Below, in pieces: positions 43,920 to 53,418 of a stretch of 64,000 nucleotides of DNA. Under the pieces are notes generated by a model that saw only the letters and a list, made by a program, of their open reading frames with translations, did no database searches and was not told where the DNA came from. Position 1 is the stretch's first letter. The number at the start of each line of letters is the position of its first letter. Position numbers and translations under genes: made by a program. Source of the DNA: Niallia taxi (lineage in GTDB: Bacteria > Bacillota > Bacilli > Bacillales > Cytobacillaceae); NCBI RefSeq assembly GCF_004005475.1, contig NZ_RZTZ01000003.1, forward strand, positions 310,001 through 374,000, given 5' to 3'.

Positions 43920-44534
43920 TTAAACCTGAACTTCCCGCTTCAAGCTTTCCATGATTTCTGCTGAGCTTGTTACACTCCCGAAGAACTTATCAATTGTCTT
44001 TAAAGACATGTCATACTCTTCACGAGTAAAAGCGCCTGTGCAGTCAGACAATAACAGAATATCATAGTCGAGCATAAATCCATCCCGTGCAGTCGATTCC
44101 ACACATATATTTGTACTTACACCTGCCATGAGCAATGTATCAATCTCCATTGCACGCAAAACACTGTCAAATCTTGTATTGATAAAGGCACTGTAACGAT
44201 GCTTTATAACGATGACATCCTCATCCTCTGGAGCCAAGTGAAAAAATTCAGATCCCCATGTATTCTTTCGGCAAAGATCCTTTTGGCTTTTGTTCTTTAA
44301 TCTTTTCACCCAGGTTTTTGAATCGGTGCTGTCTTCATGAATTGTCTGAATGTAGATAACCGGCACGTTGTTTTCCTTGCATGTACGTATCATTTGTTTT
44401 AAATTTGGCAGCATTTGTTCAGCCATTGAAACATCCAATCCTTGCTTGGCTATACTGCCGTCTTTATGACAATAATCATTTTGCACATCCACAATCACAA
44501 GCGCACTTCGAGCTGGATTCCATTCTACACCCAT
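43920..44534 (-). CDS. Isochorismatase-family cysteine hydrolase
   Basis: This 204-residue alpha/beta hydrolase is likely an amidase or nicotinamidase-type enzyme. The triad is visible: Asp in ALVIVDVQNDY, Lys in VVIKHRYSAF, and Cys in GVSTNICVESTARDG. The ATG at 44534 (MGVEWNPARSAL) is used, because GAAAGGA lies eight bases upstream; longer in-frame readings lack a ribosome-binding site. The substrate is not clear from sequence (nicotinamide, ureidoacrylate and others fit). It is next to an aldehyde dehydrogenase gene but separated from it by a terminator. Confidence 0.85.
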   Translation of the reverse strand: MGVEWNPARSALVIVDVQNDYCHKDGSIAKQGLDVSMAEQMLPNLKQMIRTCKENNVPVIYIQTIHEDSTDSKTWVKRLKNKSQKDLCRKNTWGSEFFHLAPEDEDVIVIKHRYSAFINTRFDSVLRAMEIDTLLMAGVSTNICVESTARDGFMLDYDILLLSDCTGAFTREEYDMSLKTIDKFFGSVTSSAEIMESLKREVQV

Positions 44535-44635
44535 CCTATTCATCCTTTCGTTACAAGATTTTGAGCAATGCTCCTTTTTAGTATTTGTTAAAGGCAAATC
44601 TGTATCCCCGTAAGTCACAAAACAAAAATAAGCTA

Positions 44636-44680
44636 ATTAAAGACAATCGCCTTCTTCAAAGGAAGCTGCGATTGTCTTTT
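44636..44680 (-). terminator. Terminator after the aldehyde dehydrogenase gene
   Basis: Perfect 11-bp outer arms aagacaatcgc and gcgattgtctt contain inner pairing (ttcttc with ggaag). The T-run is better on the plus strand, so it may work in both directions. Confidence 0.7.
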
Positions 44681-44695
44681 AACCAGCTTAAAAAT

Positions 44696-46129
44696 TTATA
44701 TATTTAACTCAAGTGACAAGTATTTATATTCTAAATAATCCTCAATCCCATATTTTCCGCCTTCACGGCCAACTCCAGATTCCTTTACGCCTCCAAATGG
44801 AGCTTGTGCAACTGTTGGCAGAGGATCATTGATGCCGATAATGCCGTACTCTAAGCCTTCAGAAACTCGGAAAATCCGGGAAACATCGTTCGTATAGAAA
44901 TAAGCAGCAAGCCCATATACAGTATTGTTAGCAAGTGCTACTGCTTCCTCTTCTGTTTCAAAATCAAAAAGAGGCGCAACAGGACCAAACGTCTCCTCTG
45001 TTGCTATTTTCATGTCATGTGTTGCATGTGCAAGGATAGTCGGTTCATAGAAGTAGCCGTTTTTGAATTGTTCACCTTCAGGCTTTTTACCGCCTACTAG
45101 CAGCTTTGCTCCTTTTTGAATGGAATCCTCGACATGTTCTACCGTCTTCTTTACAGCATTTTCATTAATTAGCGGACCAATTGTAATGCCTGTATCTAAA
45201 CCATTTCCAACAACAAGCTTTGACATCTTTTCTGTCAGGATGTCTGCAAATTGCTCACTAATGTTCTTTTGTACATATACACGGTTTGTACAAACACAAG
45301 TTTGACCTGCATTTCGGAATTTACTTGCTATCACTCCATCTGCCGCTTTTTCAAGATCCGCATCTTCAAAAATAAGGAATGGAGCATGTCCACCAAGTTC
45401 CATGGAGATTTTTTTCATTGTATCTGCCGCTCGCTTTGCAAGCTCTTTCCCAACCTTTGTGGAGCCTGTGAATGTAATTTTACGAACATCCGGGCTTTCC
45501 ATCATAGCGTCACCAATTTCCTGTGGCATACCATGAACAAGATTCAACACACCCTTTGGCAATCCAGCATCATGAAATGCCTTTAACACTTCAATAGCAG
45601 TCAAGGGTGTTGACTCTGCTGGCTTAATCACGACCGTACAGCCTGCTGCAAGTGCCGGGGCTATTTTTCTTGCAATCATGGCAATCGGAAAATTCCAAGG
45701 TGTAATCGCGCCAACTACGCCGATTGGCTGTCTTAAGACAAGAATTCTTTTCGTAGGTGAACTAGCTGGAACGGTATCACCATATATACGTTTTCCTTCT
45801 TCTGCATACCAATCCAGATATTCTGCAGCAAGCTGTACTTCACCAGCACTTTCAGCTAACGGTTTCCCCATTTCCATCGTAATCGTTCTCGACAATGATT
45901 CAACACGAGAGCGTAAGATATCTGCTGCTTTCTTTATATATAAATATCTGTCCTTTGCAGTTAGCTTCGACCAGGCAGACAATGCCTCCTTTGCAGCAAC
46001 TATTGCTGCTTCCGCGTCGCTTTTTCCGCCTTTTGCTGTTTCCTTAATAAGCTCCCCTGTTGCAGGGTTTAGGACAGGATACGTCTCACCGCTATTTGCC
46101 TCAACCCATTCTCCATTTATATATAACAT
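44696..46129 (-). CDS. gabD: NAD(P)-dependent succinate-semialdehyde dehydrogenase-type ALDH
   Basis: This 477-residue aldehyde dehydrogenase has catalytic Glu in SMELGGHAPFLIFEDAD and catalytic Cys in NAGQTCVCTNRVYVQ; the CVC form is typical of succinate-semialdehyde dehydrogenases. The cofactor region is TPWNFPIAMIARKIAPALAA and FTGSTKVGKELA. The ATG follows AAAGGAGGATTTCATC. No gabT or gabP is adjacent, so the substrate is inferred from motifs alone. A long leader with a hairpin and a tiny ORF lies upstream. Confidence 0.85.
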   Translation of the reverse strand: MLYINGEWVEANSGETYPVLNPATGELIKETAKGGKSDAEAAIVAAKEALSAWSKLTAKDRYLYIKKAADILRSRVESLSRTITMEMGKPLAESAGEVQLAAEYLDWYAEEGKRIYGDTVPASSPTKRILVLRQPIGVVGAITPWNFPIAMIARKIAPALAAGCTVVIKPAESTPLTAIEVLKAFHDAGLPKGVLNLVHGMPQEIGDAMMESPDVRKITFTGSTKVGKELAKRAADTMKKISMELGGHAPFLIFEDADLEKAADGVIASKFRNAGQTCVCTNRVYVQKNISEQFADILTEKMSKLVVGNGLDTGITIGPLINENAVKKTVEHVEDSIQKGAKLLVGGKKPEGEQFKNGYFYEPTILAHATHDMKIATEETFGPVAPLFDFETEEEAVALANNTVYGLAAYFYTNDVSRIFRVSEGLEYGIIGINDPLPTVAQAPFGGVKESGVGREGGKYGIEDYLEYKYLSLELNI

Positions 46130-46186
46130 GATGAAATCCTCCTTTTAGCTTATCAGGCAAGCTTCAAGATTTACTTGAATTGAGAG

Positions 46187-46246
46187 CTATAATCGCCTTA
46201 TCCAGCTCCTTTTTCTAAAATCCTTCGTTATTGCAAATAGGGTCAT
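46187..46246 (-). CDS. Possible 19-codon leader peptide upstream of gabD
   Basis: The ATG at 46246 is preceded by GAGGAGATGTAATT, a strong ribosome-binding site. The peptide MTLFAITKDFRKRSWIRRL is basic and ends about 60 bases before the gabD start. It could be a regulatory leader peptide or the remnant of a longer gene. Coding is not proven. Confidence 0.3.
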   Translation of the reverse strand: MTLFAITKDFRKRSWIRRL

Positions 46247-46473
46247 AATTACATCTCCTCTATTGCTTTACCGCCTTCAAATTAGGAATTACCCTCATCA
46301 AGGAGCTAAGAATGCAGGCATTAAAGCCCTCTGCCTCACCTGTTAAATGTCTATTTAATTGTTTGATTAATTAAGTTCTGTTCCATTTTAACAGATTGTC
46401 TGAGGAGCACCCCTTGGAGATGCTCACACTACCAAAAATTACAACAATCGTGCGCTAAATACTCTAAATATAA
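46247..46473. other. Structured leader and promoter region of gabD
   Basis: On the minus strand a strong hairpin (gagcatctcc / ggggtgctc, near 46408-46430) is followed by an aggca...tgcct hairpin near 46318-46338. They precede the tiny ORF and gabD. The pattern did not match a riboswitch class that could be recognised by eye. Confidence 0.45.
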
Positions 46474-46498
46474 CAAAAAGAAGCGGTTTCCCGCTCCT
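46474..46498 (-). terminator. Intrinsic terminator after the third LCP gene
   Basis: Arms agaagcgg and ccgctcct (mostly paired) flank a short loop, followed by TTTTTGTTA in the minus direction. It starts immediately after the LCP stop codon. Confidence 0.7.
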
Positions 46499-47422
46499 TT
46501 ACTGTTCTAAATTATCTGCAAGCATATCATGTACTTTTTGTTTTTCTTCATCTGAAACGACTAAGTAATAGGTGCCTGTTGAAGTATCACCTGTTCCAGT
46601 GACCTCATACTGTTCGATATTATTTCTTGCACCACGATAGTTCTTTTGAATATCCATCATTTCATCAAAAGTCATGTTTGTTTTAACATTACTGCCAAGT
46701 ACATTTAAAATATCATCAAATTTAGACACAGAGGAAATACTTGCTGCTTTATCAATAATTGCTGTCAATACTTTACGCTGACGCTCATTTCGACCAAAAT
46801 CACCATTTGGATCAAGATGACGCATACGAACATAACCAAGTGCTTTCGGACCATCTAGCTGGATGTTCCCTTCCTCATAATGATAGCCTTTTTTATAATA
46901 GCCCTCATCAATCCAGTCAAGTTCGTTGTTCACAGTAATTCCGCCTACTGCATCTACAAGGTCGCTTAATGCTTCCATATTTACTTGTGCATAATAGTTA
47001 ATATCAATATTTGTGAAGTTCTCGACTGTATCAAGAGCCATCTTCACACCGCCATAGGCGTAAGCTGCATTGATTTTTGTCGTTTTACCTTCTCCGATAA
47101 TTTCTGTTTTCGTGTCCCTTGGAATGCTAACGATTTGCATCTTTTCCGTTTTCGGGTTGACTGTCATTACCATTAGCGTGTCAGAACGGCCTACATCCCC
47201 TTCTCGTTCATCCACACCCAATAATAAAATCGATATAGGCTTTTTGTTAGAGAGGTTTTCTTCCCGCTGTTTTGCCGCAGATTGATCCTCTTCCGCCACT
47301 GGTTCATACATCTTATCTGCGGTCTTTTGCACATAATGATAAAGATAGGCCGCATATCCGCCAATTCCCAGTACAAGCACGGCAATAATAGAGCCAATTG
47401 TTATCAGGATTTTTTTCTTCAT
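46499..47422 (-). CDS. LCP family ligase, TagU-like (third LCP)
   Basis: This 307-residue protein has a basic start (MKKKILIT), one membrane anchor (about 5-27) and an LCP domain (ILLLGVDEREGDVGRSDTLM, IVSIPRDTKTEIIG, MRHLDPNGDFGRNERQR). It should transfer a lipid-linked anionic polymer to peptidoglycan. It is very similar to the LCP at 28.8 kb. The ATG at 47422 is chosen because the membrane anchor starts there; the ribosome-binding site is weak (AAAGAGAGAAATAAT). It is monocistronic. Confidence 0.9.
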   Translation of the reverse strand: MKKKILITIGSIIAVLVLGIGGYAAYLYHYVQKTADKMYEPVAEEDQSAAKQREENLSNKKPISILLLGVDEREGDVGRSDTLMVMTVNPKTEKMQIVSIPRDTKTEIIGEGKTTKINAAYAYGGVKMALDTVENFTNIDINYYAQVNMEALSDLVDAVGGITVNNELDWIDEGYYKKGYHYEEGNIQLDGPKALGYVRMRHLDPNGDFGRNERQRKVLTAIIDKAASISSVSKFDDILNVLGSNVKTNMTFDEMMDIQKNYRGARNNIEQYEVTGTGDTSTGTYYLVVSDEEKQKVHDMLADNLEQ

Positions 47423-47613
47423 ATTATTTCTCTCTTTCTCGTCAAAATATTTACCATCATAGCAAATAAACATTAAAAATAAATGAAAAAAAGACAATTT
47501 TCTCCAAAATACGCTAATCAACAGGCAATTTCCTGTTTATATAAAGTATTTGCAAATAATGGCCTTCATTATACACAAAGAAATCTTTATGTTGCCCATG
47601 TTCTTTGACCCAA

Positions 47614-47649
47614 TGTGAAAAAACCTCAACCGAACTAATTCGATTGAGG
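47614..47649 (-). terminator. Intrinsic terminator after the gamma-glutamyltransferase gene
   Basis: Arms cctcaaccgaa and ttcgattgagg (11 bp, one wobble) flank a four-base loop. A T-run follows in the minus direction. Confidence 0.85.
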
Positions 47650-47666
47650 CTAGTATTTTTATTCCA

Positions 47667-49277
47667 TTACCAAGTTGCTACACAGCCATCTGTTCTCGAC
47701 TCTGTGCCGCCTGCAAGAACGCCGTTTTTATTACGAACAATAATTTGCCCTCTGCCGAATGATCCAGAGTCAAGTGCCCATTGCACATCGTGGCCTTTTC
47801 GTGCCAATGCATGTGCAATATGCTCTGGGAAGGATGGTTCAATCTGCACGACCTTTTTCTCGACCCATTGCCAACGCGGCGCATCTAATGCTGATTGCGG
47901 ATTTAGAGAAAAATCAATCAAGTTCATTGCTACCTGTAAATGTCCTTGTGGCTGCATAAAGCCGCCCATTACTCCAAACGGTCCGACTGCTTCATTGTCT
48001 TTTGTGATGAAGCCAGGAATAATTGTATGATATGTTTTTTTACCAGGCACAAGGGCATTATCATGGTCTGGATCAAGACTGAAGCCATGTCCTCTGTTTT
48101 GCAGGGCTATTCCTGTTTCAGGTACAACAACTCCTGAACCGAATCCCATGTAGTTGCTTTGGATAAAGGAAACCATATTACCGTCTTCGTCCGCTGCCGC
48201 TAGATAGACTGTTCCGCCCTTAGGAGGATTGCCTGGCTCTGGCTCAATCGCTGTTTCACCAATAAGTCCCCGTCTTGCTTTAGCATATTCGTCAGATAGA
48301 AGATCAGCGGTTCTCACGCTCATTTTGTCTTCTTCCGTAATATATTTAAGTCCATCTGTGAACGCAAGCTTCATCGCCTCAATTTGCAGATGATATGTTT
48401 CAGGTATTTCCTTTGCTGTAAGCTTATCATCTTTCAGCGTATTTAATGCCATCAATGCAATTAAGCCTTGACCATTAGGCGGTATCTCCCAAACATCGTA
48501 GCCTTTGTAGTGCACAGAAATCGGGTTGACCCATTCAGGTGAATAGGACTCCAAATCTTCCTTCCTTATGTAGCCGCCATATTTCTTAGAAAACGCGTCA
48601 ATCTTATCGGCAATTTCCCCTTTATAAAACGCTTCGCCATTTGTCTCTGCGATGGCACGAAGTGTTTTGCCGTGGTACTCAGACTTCCAGATCTCTCCGA
48701 TTTTCGGCGGCTTTCCATCTGGCGCAAATGTTTCAAACCAATTTTGATACACATCATCTGTACAAGATTTTGAAAATGCTTGATAGGCTTTCTCCCAGAA
48801 GTGTCCTAATGTCGCAGAAACAGGATATCCTTCCTCCGCATATTGAATGGCAGGCTGAAGGACCTCTGATAACGGCAGCTTTCCGAATTTCTTCGATAGT
48901 TCTACCCATGCGGCAGGTGCGCCAGGCACAGTAACCGGAGTCAGACCATACTTAGGAATCTCCTTATGGCCAGCATTTTTCACAGCATCTATTGAAATAG
49001 CATTTGGAGCAGGGCCACTTGCATTTAAGCCATGCAGCTTATTGTTGATCCAAATTATTGCAAAGGCATCTCCGCCAATTCCATTGGATGTTGGTTCAAC
49101 AACGGTTAAAGCTGCTGCTGTTGCGATAGCGGCGTCCACTGCATTGCCGCCTTTCTTCAAAATATCAATTCCAGCTTGGGCTGCAAGGGGCTGGGATGTA
49201 GCTACCATCCCTTTTTTCGCATATATTGTATTTCGTTTTGAAGGGTATGGATTATAAAGCGGATCGTGATTTAGCAT
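47667..49277 (-). CDS. Gamma-glutamyltransferase family protein, YwrD-like
   Basis: This 536-residue Ntn-hydrolase has the glutamate-binding start GMVATSQPLAAQAGIDIL with GGNAVDAAIATAAALTVVEP. The autoprocessing nucleophile is probably Thr in KGGTVYLAAADEDGNMVS. The C-terminal half has MGGFMQPQGHLQV. There is no signal peptide, so a cytoplasmic YwrD-type enzyme (B. subtilis 525) is more likely than secreted Ggt. The ATG follows AGGAGGCACT. The natural substrate is not known. Confidence 0.88.
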   Translation of the reverse strand: MLNHDPLYNPYPSKRNTIYAKKGMVATSQPLAAQAGIDILKKGGNAVDAAIATAAALTVVEPTSNGIGGDAFAIIWINNKLHGLNASGPAPNAISIDAVKNAGHKEIPKYGLTPVTVPGAPAAWVELSKKFGKLPLSEVLQPAIQYAEEGYPVSATLGHFWEKAYQAFSKSCTDDVYQNWFETFAPDGKPPKIGEIWKSEYHGKTLRAIAETNGEAFYKGEIADKIDAFSKKYGGYIRKEDLESYSPEWVNPISVHYKGYDVWEIPPNGQGLIALMALNTLKDDKLTAKEIPETYHLQIEAMKLAFTDGLKYITEEDKMSVRTADLLSDEYAKARRGLIGETAIEPEPGNPPKGGTVYLAAADEDGNMVSFIQSNYMGFGSGVVVPETGIALQNRGHGFSLDPDHDNALVPGKKTYHTIIPGFITKDNEAVGPFGVMGGFMQPQGHLQVAMNLIDFSLNPQSALDAPRWQWVEKKVVQIEPSFPEHIAHALARKGHDVQWALDSGSFGRGQIIVRNKNGVLAGGTESRTDGCVATW

Positions 49278-49385
49278 AGTGCCTCCTGTTATGTATGTAT
49301 TGGGCCTTAGTTGTCCCGTCTTGTAAAGAAAATTTATAATTTTCTATTATTTTAACATAAGATTCACCACTTCTACATGACAAAA

Positions 49386-49433
49386 TAAAAAAAAGCCGCA
49401 GTCTTGATGTTTGCACATCAAAACTACTGCTTT
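49386..49433 (-). terminator. Intrinsic terminator after the 734-residue gene
   Basis: A long imperfect stem (aaagccgcagt-cttgatgt paired with acatcaa-aact-actgcttt) has a TTGC loop. An eight-base T-run follows in the minus direction. Confidence 0.8.
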
Positions 49434-51636
49434 AAATAAACAAAAACCCTCCTGCTGCAAGCAAGACAAGCAAAACAAAAAAGAAACCATACTTGCCGAA
49501 TAAAAGTGAAAATTTACCTGACCTTTTTCGCTTCACTTCCTTTAAAAGTTTCTTGAATGATTGAGATCTGATTGCCTTTAATTTACGCTGATAGTCTTTA
49601 TTCTTCCAAATCGAATTACGGTCCCCAACCAAATATCCCTTTAAAGCACGGACGTAATTGCCATCTTGCATTCCATATTTTTTGTAAGACCACATGATAT
49701 ACTCAAGCATCTGTGTTTCAGAGCTATAAATGGCAAGAAAGGCAAAAAGCTTATCATGCTCTATTCTGCGTCCTTCACTACTTTGGAAGAACAGGACAAG
49801 CCTTTCAAATGGCTGGAAAAGTCCACCTTCTTTTATCATGTTTTTGCCAGCTTGTTTCGTATCTTCCAGCAAGTAGCTGTCTACAAGCTCTGTTAAGCTC
49901 TCTACATGATCTATTTTTTCAAAAAATGCAGCATGGAGAGCATGTAGAAGTCCAAATATCTCACCCTCCACACCTTTTTTGTAAAGAGCACTATCCTCCA
50001 TGGCATGTGCAGACAGAAACAGCTCACCAAAGATACGGACATCCTCTAGCTGCAGCCGCTCTAATTGAGCAAGCTTTAAAAGCTCGAGTTTTATATCTGG
50101 CATTACAGCCCTCACAAATGCAGGATGAATGCTATTTTGCCATAAAAAATCAAAGAATTTTTCTGCGATTGCAAAAGGTCTGCTGCTTATTTTCACTTCA
50201 ATTAGCAGCCGTTTTTTCACACGCTTAACGAATTCCTTGTCATCAATAAAGAATACATGGGCATGCAAAAGATTTGCCATATTAGAAAGATAAGCTTCCA
50301 ATGATTGACGCTGGCTGAGCTTATCGTCTAAATGAAGGGAGATTACTTCTTGATAGGAGCCCTTTATATCATCCATAAATGTAAGAACATGCTTATATAA
50401 GCGTGGATATTTATCTAACATGGACCAAAGCTCCTTGCACAATGGCTCCTCATGATAATAAGCCAATGTTCGTACGGTAAACTCCACTGCTTCAACGAGA
50501 CCAGTAATTTGATGGATATCAAACACTGCCTTCATATACTCTTTCGTAATCATTCCATCCTTTTGAAGCTTTTCACGTTGCAGGATCTTTCCCGCTATCT
50601 CGATTATTTCCGATTTTTCTTTATGGTTTTTTTGGAGCAGTGCTAATAAAAGCTGTAAAATCCCAAGCTTATCCCGTTCATACCCATCATAATCCATCAC
50701 GTCGAGCAGATAGATGGCACATAAGCGGTCATAATAGCTGATGTTCAACTGATCATTTAGCTTCAGCCCTTTAAGCGCCCTTTCTGCAAAAAGAAAAAAA
50801 TCATCCATTTTAGAAGCTGTCTGCAGGGCATCATATGCAAAATCGAGGTATTCATGTTTCTGTCCTTCCATATCCACACCACTTATTCTTTTCGTTGTAA
50901 AATCAAAAACAAATTGATTTTCGAATACATGATTTCTTAACCGGATGCTGCCTTGCTCCACAAACATAAGGTGAACATTTTTTTGTTTTGCTGCCGCTTT
51001 CTGGAACGAAACAGCGCCAAAAACCTCTCTTGCAGCATAAGGCAAATGTATGTACAGCAATTCTAATAATGCTACTGCATGCCTATTTTGCTCTGTAAGC
51101 GGTATGTCTAGCGATATATATACGGTTTTAGCGCTTTCTGCCGCTGCTAAACAAGCATATAACAGCTTTTTAAAGATGCTTTCATCTATTTTCAGGCTAT
51201 AGAACAACTCCTGCTTTTTCCTGAATATATTTTCTGCTTTTTCACGTGGAATATCCGATAATTCTTCTAAAGCTATTTCTCTGCCTTCGTCATAATTGCT
51301 TACGAACTGCGTTTGGAAGATCTTTTCTGGACTTCTTAACCACTCTTCCTTACGCTCGGTCGGAATAATATACTGATGGGTAAAAACTGACCTCTCTGAA
51401 AGCAGTAACTGGGCTTGTCCAATGACAAGCTCGCCTGTTTCAGGCTGGAGCAAATGGAAGGATGGAGGATCGTCTTCCTTCTTCAACTCATCACTTAAAA
51501 GAGGCTGAAGATTCGTTTGGATAAATTGTTCATCAAGATTCGGGGTGCCAAAAGCTGCATCAGATCCTTCCCCCTCAAGTAACAAGCCTTTTTTGACCTT
51601 TTTATACATATACTGCTGGATCAAGCTATTGCTCAC
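49432..51636 (-). CDS. Large tail-anchored protein with GAP1-N2-like N terminus
   Basis: This 734-residue protein is not firmly recognised. The N terminus (IQQYMYKKVKKGLLLEGEG, TPNLDEQFIQ, later VFTHQYIIP) resembles the GTPase-associated protein 1 N-terminal domain type 2. The rest is helical repeats with TPR/HEAT-like spacing. The last ~20 residues (FFFVLLVLLAAGGFLFI) form a single C-terminal membrane segment, preceded by a basic stretch (KRKRSGKFSLLFGK). The start is GTG at 51636 after AAAGGGAGGGGCGCTAT. It is monocistronic and its role is unknown. Confidence 0.6.
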   Translation of the reverse strand: MSNSLIQQYMYKKVKKGLLLEGEGSDAAFGTPNLDEQFIQTNLQPLLSDELKKEDDPPSFHLLQPETGELVIGQAQLLLSERSVFTHQYIIPTERKEEWLRSPEKIFQTQFVSNYDEGREIALEELSDIPREKAENIFRKKQELFYSLKIDESIFKKLLYACLAAAESAKTVYISLDIPLTEQNRHAVALLELLYIHLPYAAREVFGAVSFQKAAAKQKNVHLMFVEQGSIRLRNHVFENQFVFDFTTKRISGVDMEGQKHEYLDFAYDALQTASKMDDFFLFAERALKGLKLNDQLNISYYDRLCAIYLLDVMDYDGYERDKLGILQLLLALLQKNHKEKSEIIEIAGKILQREKLQKDGMITKEYMKAVFDIHQITGLVEAVEFTVRTLAYYHEEPLCKELWSMLDKYPRLYKHVLTFMDDIKGSYQEVISLHLDDKLSQRQSLEAYLSNMANLLHAHVFFIDDKEFVKRVKKRLLIEVKISSRPFAIAEKFFDFLWQNSIHPAFVRAVMPDIKLELLKLAQLERLQLEDVRIFGELFLSAHAMEDSALYKKGVEGEIFGLLHALHAAFFEKIDHVESLTELVDSYLLEDTKQAGKNMIKEGGLFQPFERLVLFFQSSEGRRIEHDKLFAFLAIYSSETQMLEYIMWSYKKYGMQDGNYVRALKGYLVGDRNSIWKNKDYQRKLKAIRSQSFKKLLKEVKRKRSGKFSLLFGKYGFFFVLLVLLAAGGFLFI

Positions 51637-51831
51637 ATAGCGCCCCTCCCTTTTGTATAATCATGCTGAATTTTACTTTATTGTGCAATGTTAGTTCTTC
51701 TCTATCAAATTAGTTTTTTATTTGTCATATAATGCAAATATTACACTATATTAGTACTATCGTAAACGGAATATCACTAGTATAATAGAATGTTTTGCAA
51801 GAAAGTTTGCAGAGCAATTATATATCGCACT

Positions 51832-51863
51832 AAAAAGGCAGGTCCATATAATGGAGCCTGCCT
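51832..51863 (-). terminator. Intrinsic terminator after the vanZ-like gene
   Basis: Arms aggcaggtcc and ggagcctgcct flank a seven-base loop. A T-run follows in the minus direction and the stem abuts the stop codon. Confidence 0.88.
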
Positions 51864-52308
51864 ACAACGAGATAGAAATATGACCTTTTGCCTTTAAAAC
51901 TGCCCTATAAATTCCGAAGCCAGCAAGTGCACCAATCGTATTTAGAATAATATCATCCACATCACTCCACCGGTATTTCATGAACCATTGGATTGATTCA
52001 ATTACTGCTGATATGCAGCAGCCTGCTACAGTAGTAAGGATGACATGTCTAAATTTCGGGATAGCCATCGGCAGGAAAAAACCTAATGGCATAAACAAAG
52101 CGATATTGCCAATATTATTGACCACAAAAGTAAAAAAAGATCTATCCACAAACATTTCCTTTATCATCAAAAAAGGGATAAAATTATGACCGCCTTCTTC
52201 AATTCCAATCCCTAAATAGCGGTTTGGAAACATCGTCATGTAAAAGATAAAACATACGGAAACAAGCAGCATGCCATTTAGCCTTTTCTTTTCGTTTATT
52301 TTGACCAC
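51862..52308 (-). CDS. VanZ family membrane protein
   Basis: This 148-residue protein has four membrane segments. Family motifs are NFIPF (after EEGGH), NIGNIALFMPLGFFLPM, and SDVDDIILNTIGALAGFG. VanZ proteins are linked to low-level teicoplanin resistance in enterococci, but the cellular role is unclear. The start is given as GTG at 52308; an ATG 12 codons downstream (MLLVSVCF) with AAAAGG upstream is equally possible. Confidence 0.85.
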   Translation of the reverse strand: MVKINEKKRLNGMLLVSVCFIFYMTMFPNRYLGIGIEEGGHNFIPFLMIKEMFVDRSFFTFVVNNIGNIALFMPLGFFLPMAIPKFRHVILTTVAGCCISAVIESIQWFMKYRWSDVDDIILNTIGALAGFGIYRAVLKAKGHISISL

Positions 52309-52448
52309 CTACTTCATCAATATCCAAGACCCTTAAAAAGAGTTTTGCTTATCATATCACATTTTCCAAAATTTCCATAAAATTAACGAAAAAAAGAGAG
52401 CTTGCCCTTTTATTAGACACGACTCTCACTTTCCCAGCTAGTATATTC

Positions 52449-53270
52449 TTAGTTTCCATTTGTTTCTTTATTATAAAAAAGCTCTTGATAGTAAGCGATA
52501 GCAAAATCAAAAAAATACATTAACGAAAATCTTTCTGAGGAAAACCCTGTTTTATCATGGCTGTCGCCATTTAAATAATAAACAATGTTTGCTTTATTTA
52601 AAAGGTTCGCATCCCTATTATGTGTAATAAGGATGACTTTCGCCCTACTTTCTAGTAGCTGCCTCATTAGCTCCTCATTCCCTGCAATAAATCGCCCTGA
52701 TGGACTTACAACTACCGCAACAGAATATTCATCCAAATCGGCCATATCTGCCTTTTGTTCTTGCACATCCGAATAAGCGCTTACAAATTTTCCTAATCTG
52801 ACAAGCCTGAATTGAAAATCCTGTGCAATTGCCTGTGATAGCTGTGTCCCATAAAAGGATACCTTATTTGCACGATGGATACACTCCATGATTTCTTGTA
52901 CTTTCTGCACATCAATAACATTTTCTGACGCCTTAAGCCAGCCGACAATTTTTTCATAAAGAACCTTTTGCAGCAATTCCCCAATCTGCTCTGAATTCTC
53001 TTTTTTTTGACCAGGCTGGAAAGCTGGTGCGGCATCCATCACGCTTATTTTGGCATAATCCTTAAACTCCTGAAAGTTTTTATAACCTATTCTTCGGCAA
53101 AACCTCGTAACAGCAGCAGGGGATGTAAAACAGGAGTCTGCTAATGCACTTATATTCATATCTGGAATTTTATAAACGTCCCGCAGCAATGCCAATGCGA
53201 TGGTATAATTCGTGTCCCTCGTCTTATGGTTATTAATAAAATCTAATAGCCTAAATATAATATCTTTCAT
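52449..53270 (-). CDS. MurR/RpiR family transcriptional regulator
   Basis: This 273-residue regulator has an N-terminal HTH (NISALADSCFTSPAAVTRFC then RRIGYKNFQEFKDY). A C-terminal SIS sugar-phosphate-binding domain follows (VSFYGTQLSQAIAQDFQFRL, VAVVVSPSGRFIAGNEELM). Members sense phosphosugars such as MurNAc-6-P. No sugar operon is adjacent, so the effector is unknown. The ATG at 53270 has GGTGATT upstream. Confidence 0.88.
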   Translation of the reverse strand: MKDIIFRLLDFINNHKTRDTNYTIALALLRDVYKIPDMNISALADSCFTSPAAVTRFCRRIGYKNFQEFKDYAKISVMDAAPAFQPGQKKENSEQIGELLQKVLYEKIVGWLKASENVIDVQKVQEIMECIHRANKVSFYGTQLSQAIAQDFQFRLVRLGKFVSAYSDVQEQKADMADLDEYSVAVVVSPSGRFIAGNEELMRQLLESRAKVILITHNRDANLLNKANIVYYLNGDSHDKTGFSSERFSLMYFFDFAIAYYQELFYNKETNGN

Positions 53271-53380
53271 TTAATCACCACTTGCTTATTAGTATCTATC
53301 TTTAATGGAACCCCTGCCATCCTTCCTAGTTTTATTTTGATTTTTCAAGGAGGAAATTGCAAGCCTTTTAATAGACAACA

Positions 53381-53410
53381 ACAAAAAACTGCTCCAATAA
53401 AGGAACAGCT
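53381..53410 (-). terminator. Intrinsic terminator after the dehydrogenase gene
   Basis: Arms ctgctcc and ggaacag (one wobble in RNA) flank a six-base loop, followed by a six-base T-run in the minus direction. Confidence 0.8.
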
Positions 53411-53418
53411 CGTTTCAC

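Noticed and set aside
46247-46473. Lysine or glycine riboswitch before gabD
   Set aside because: Some short words (AGAGG, CTCAG) fit, but the required conserved core and helix order do not.
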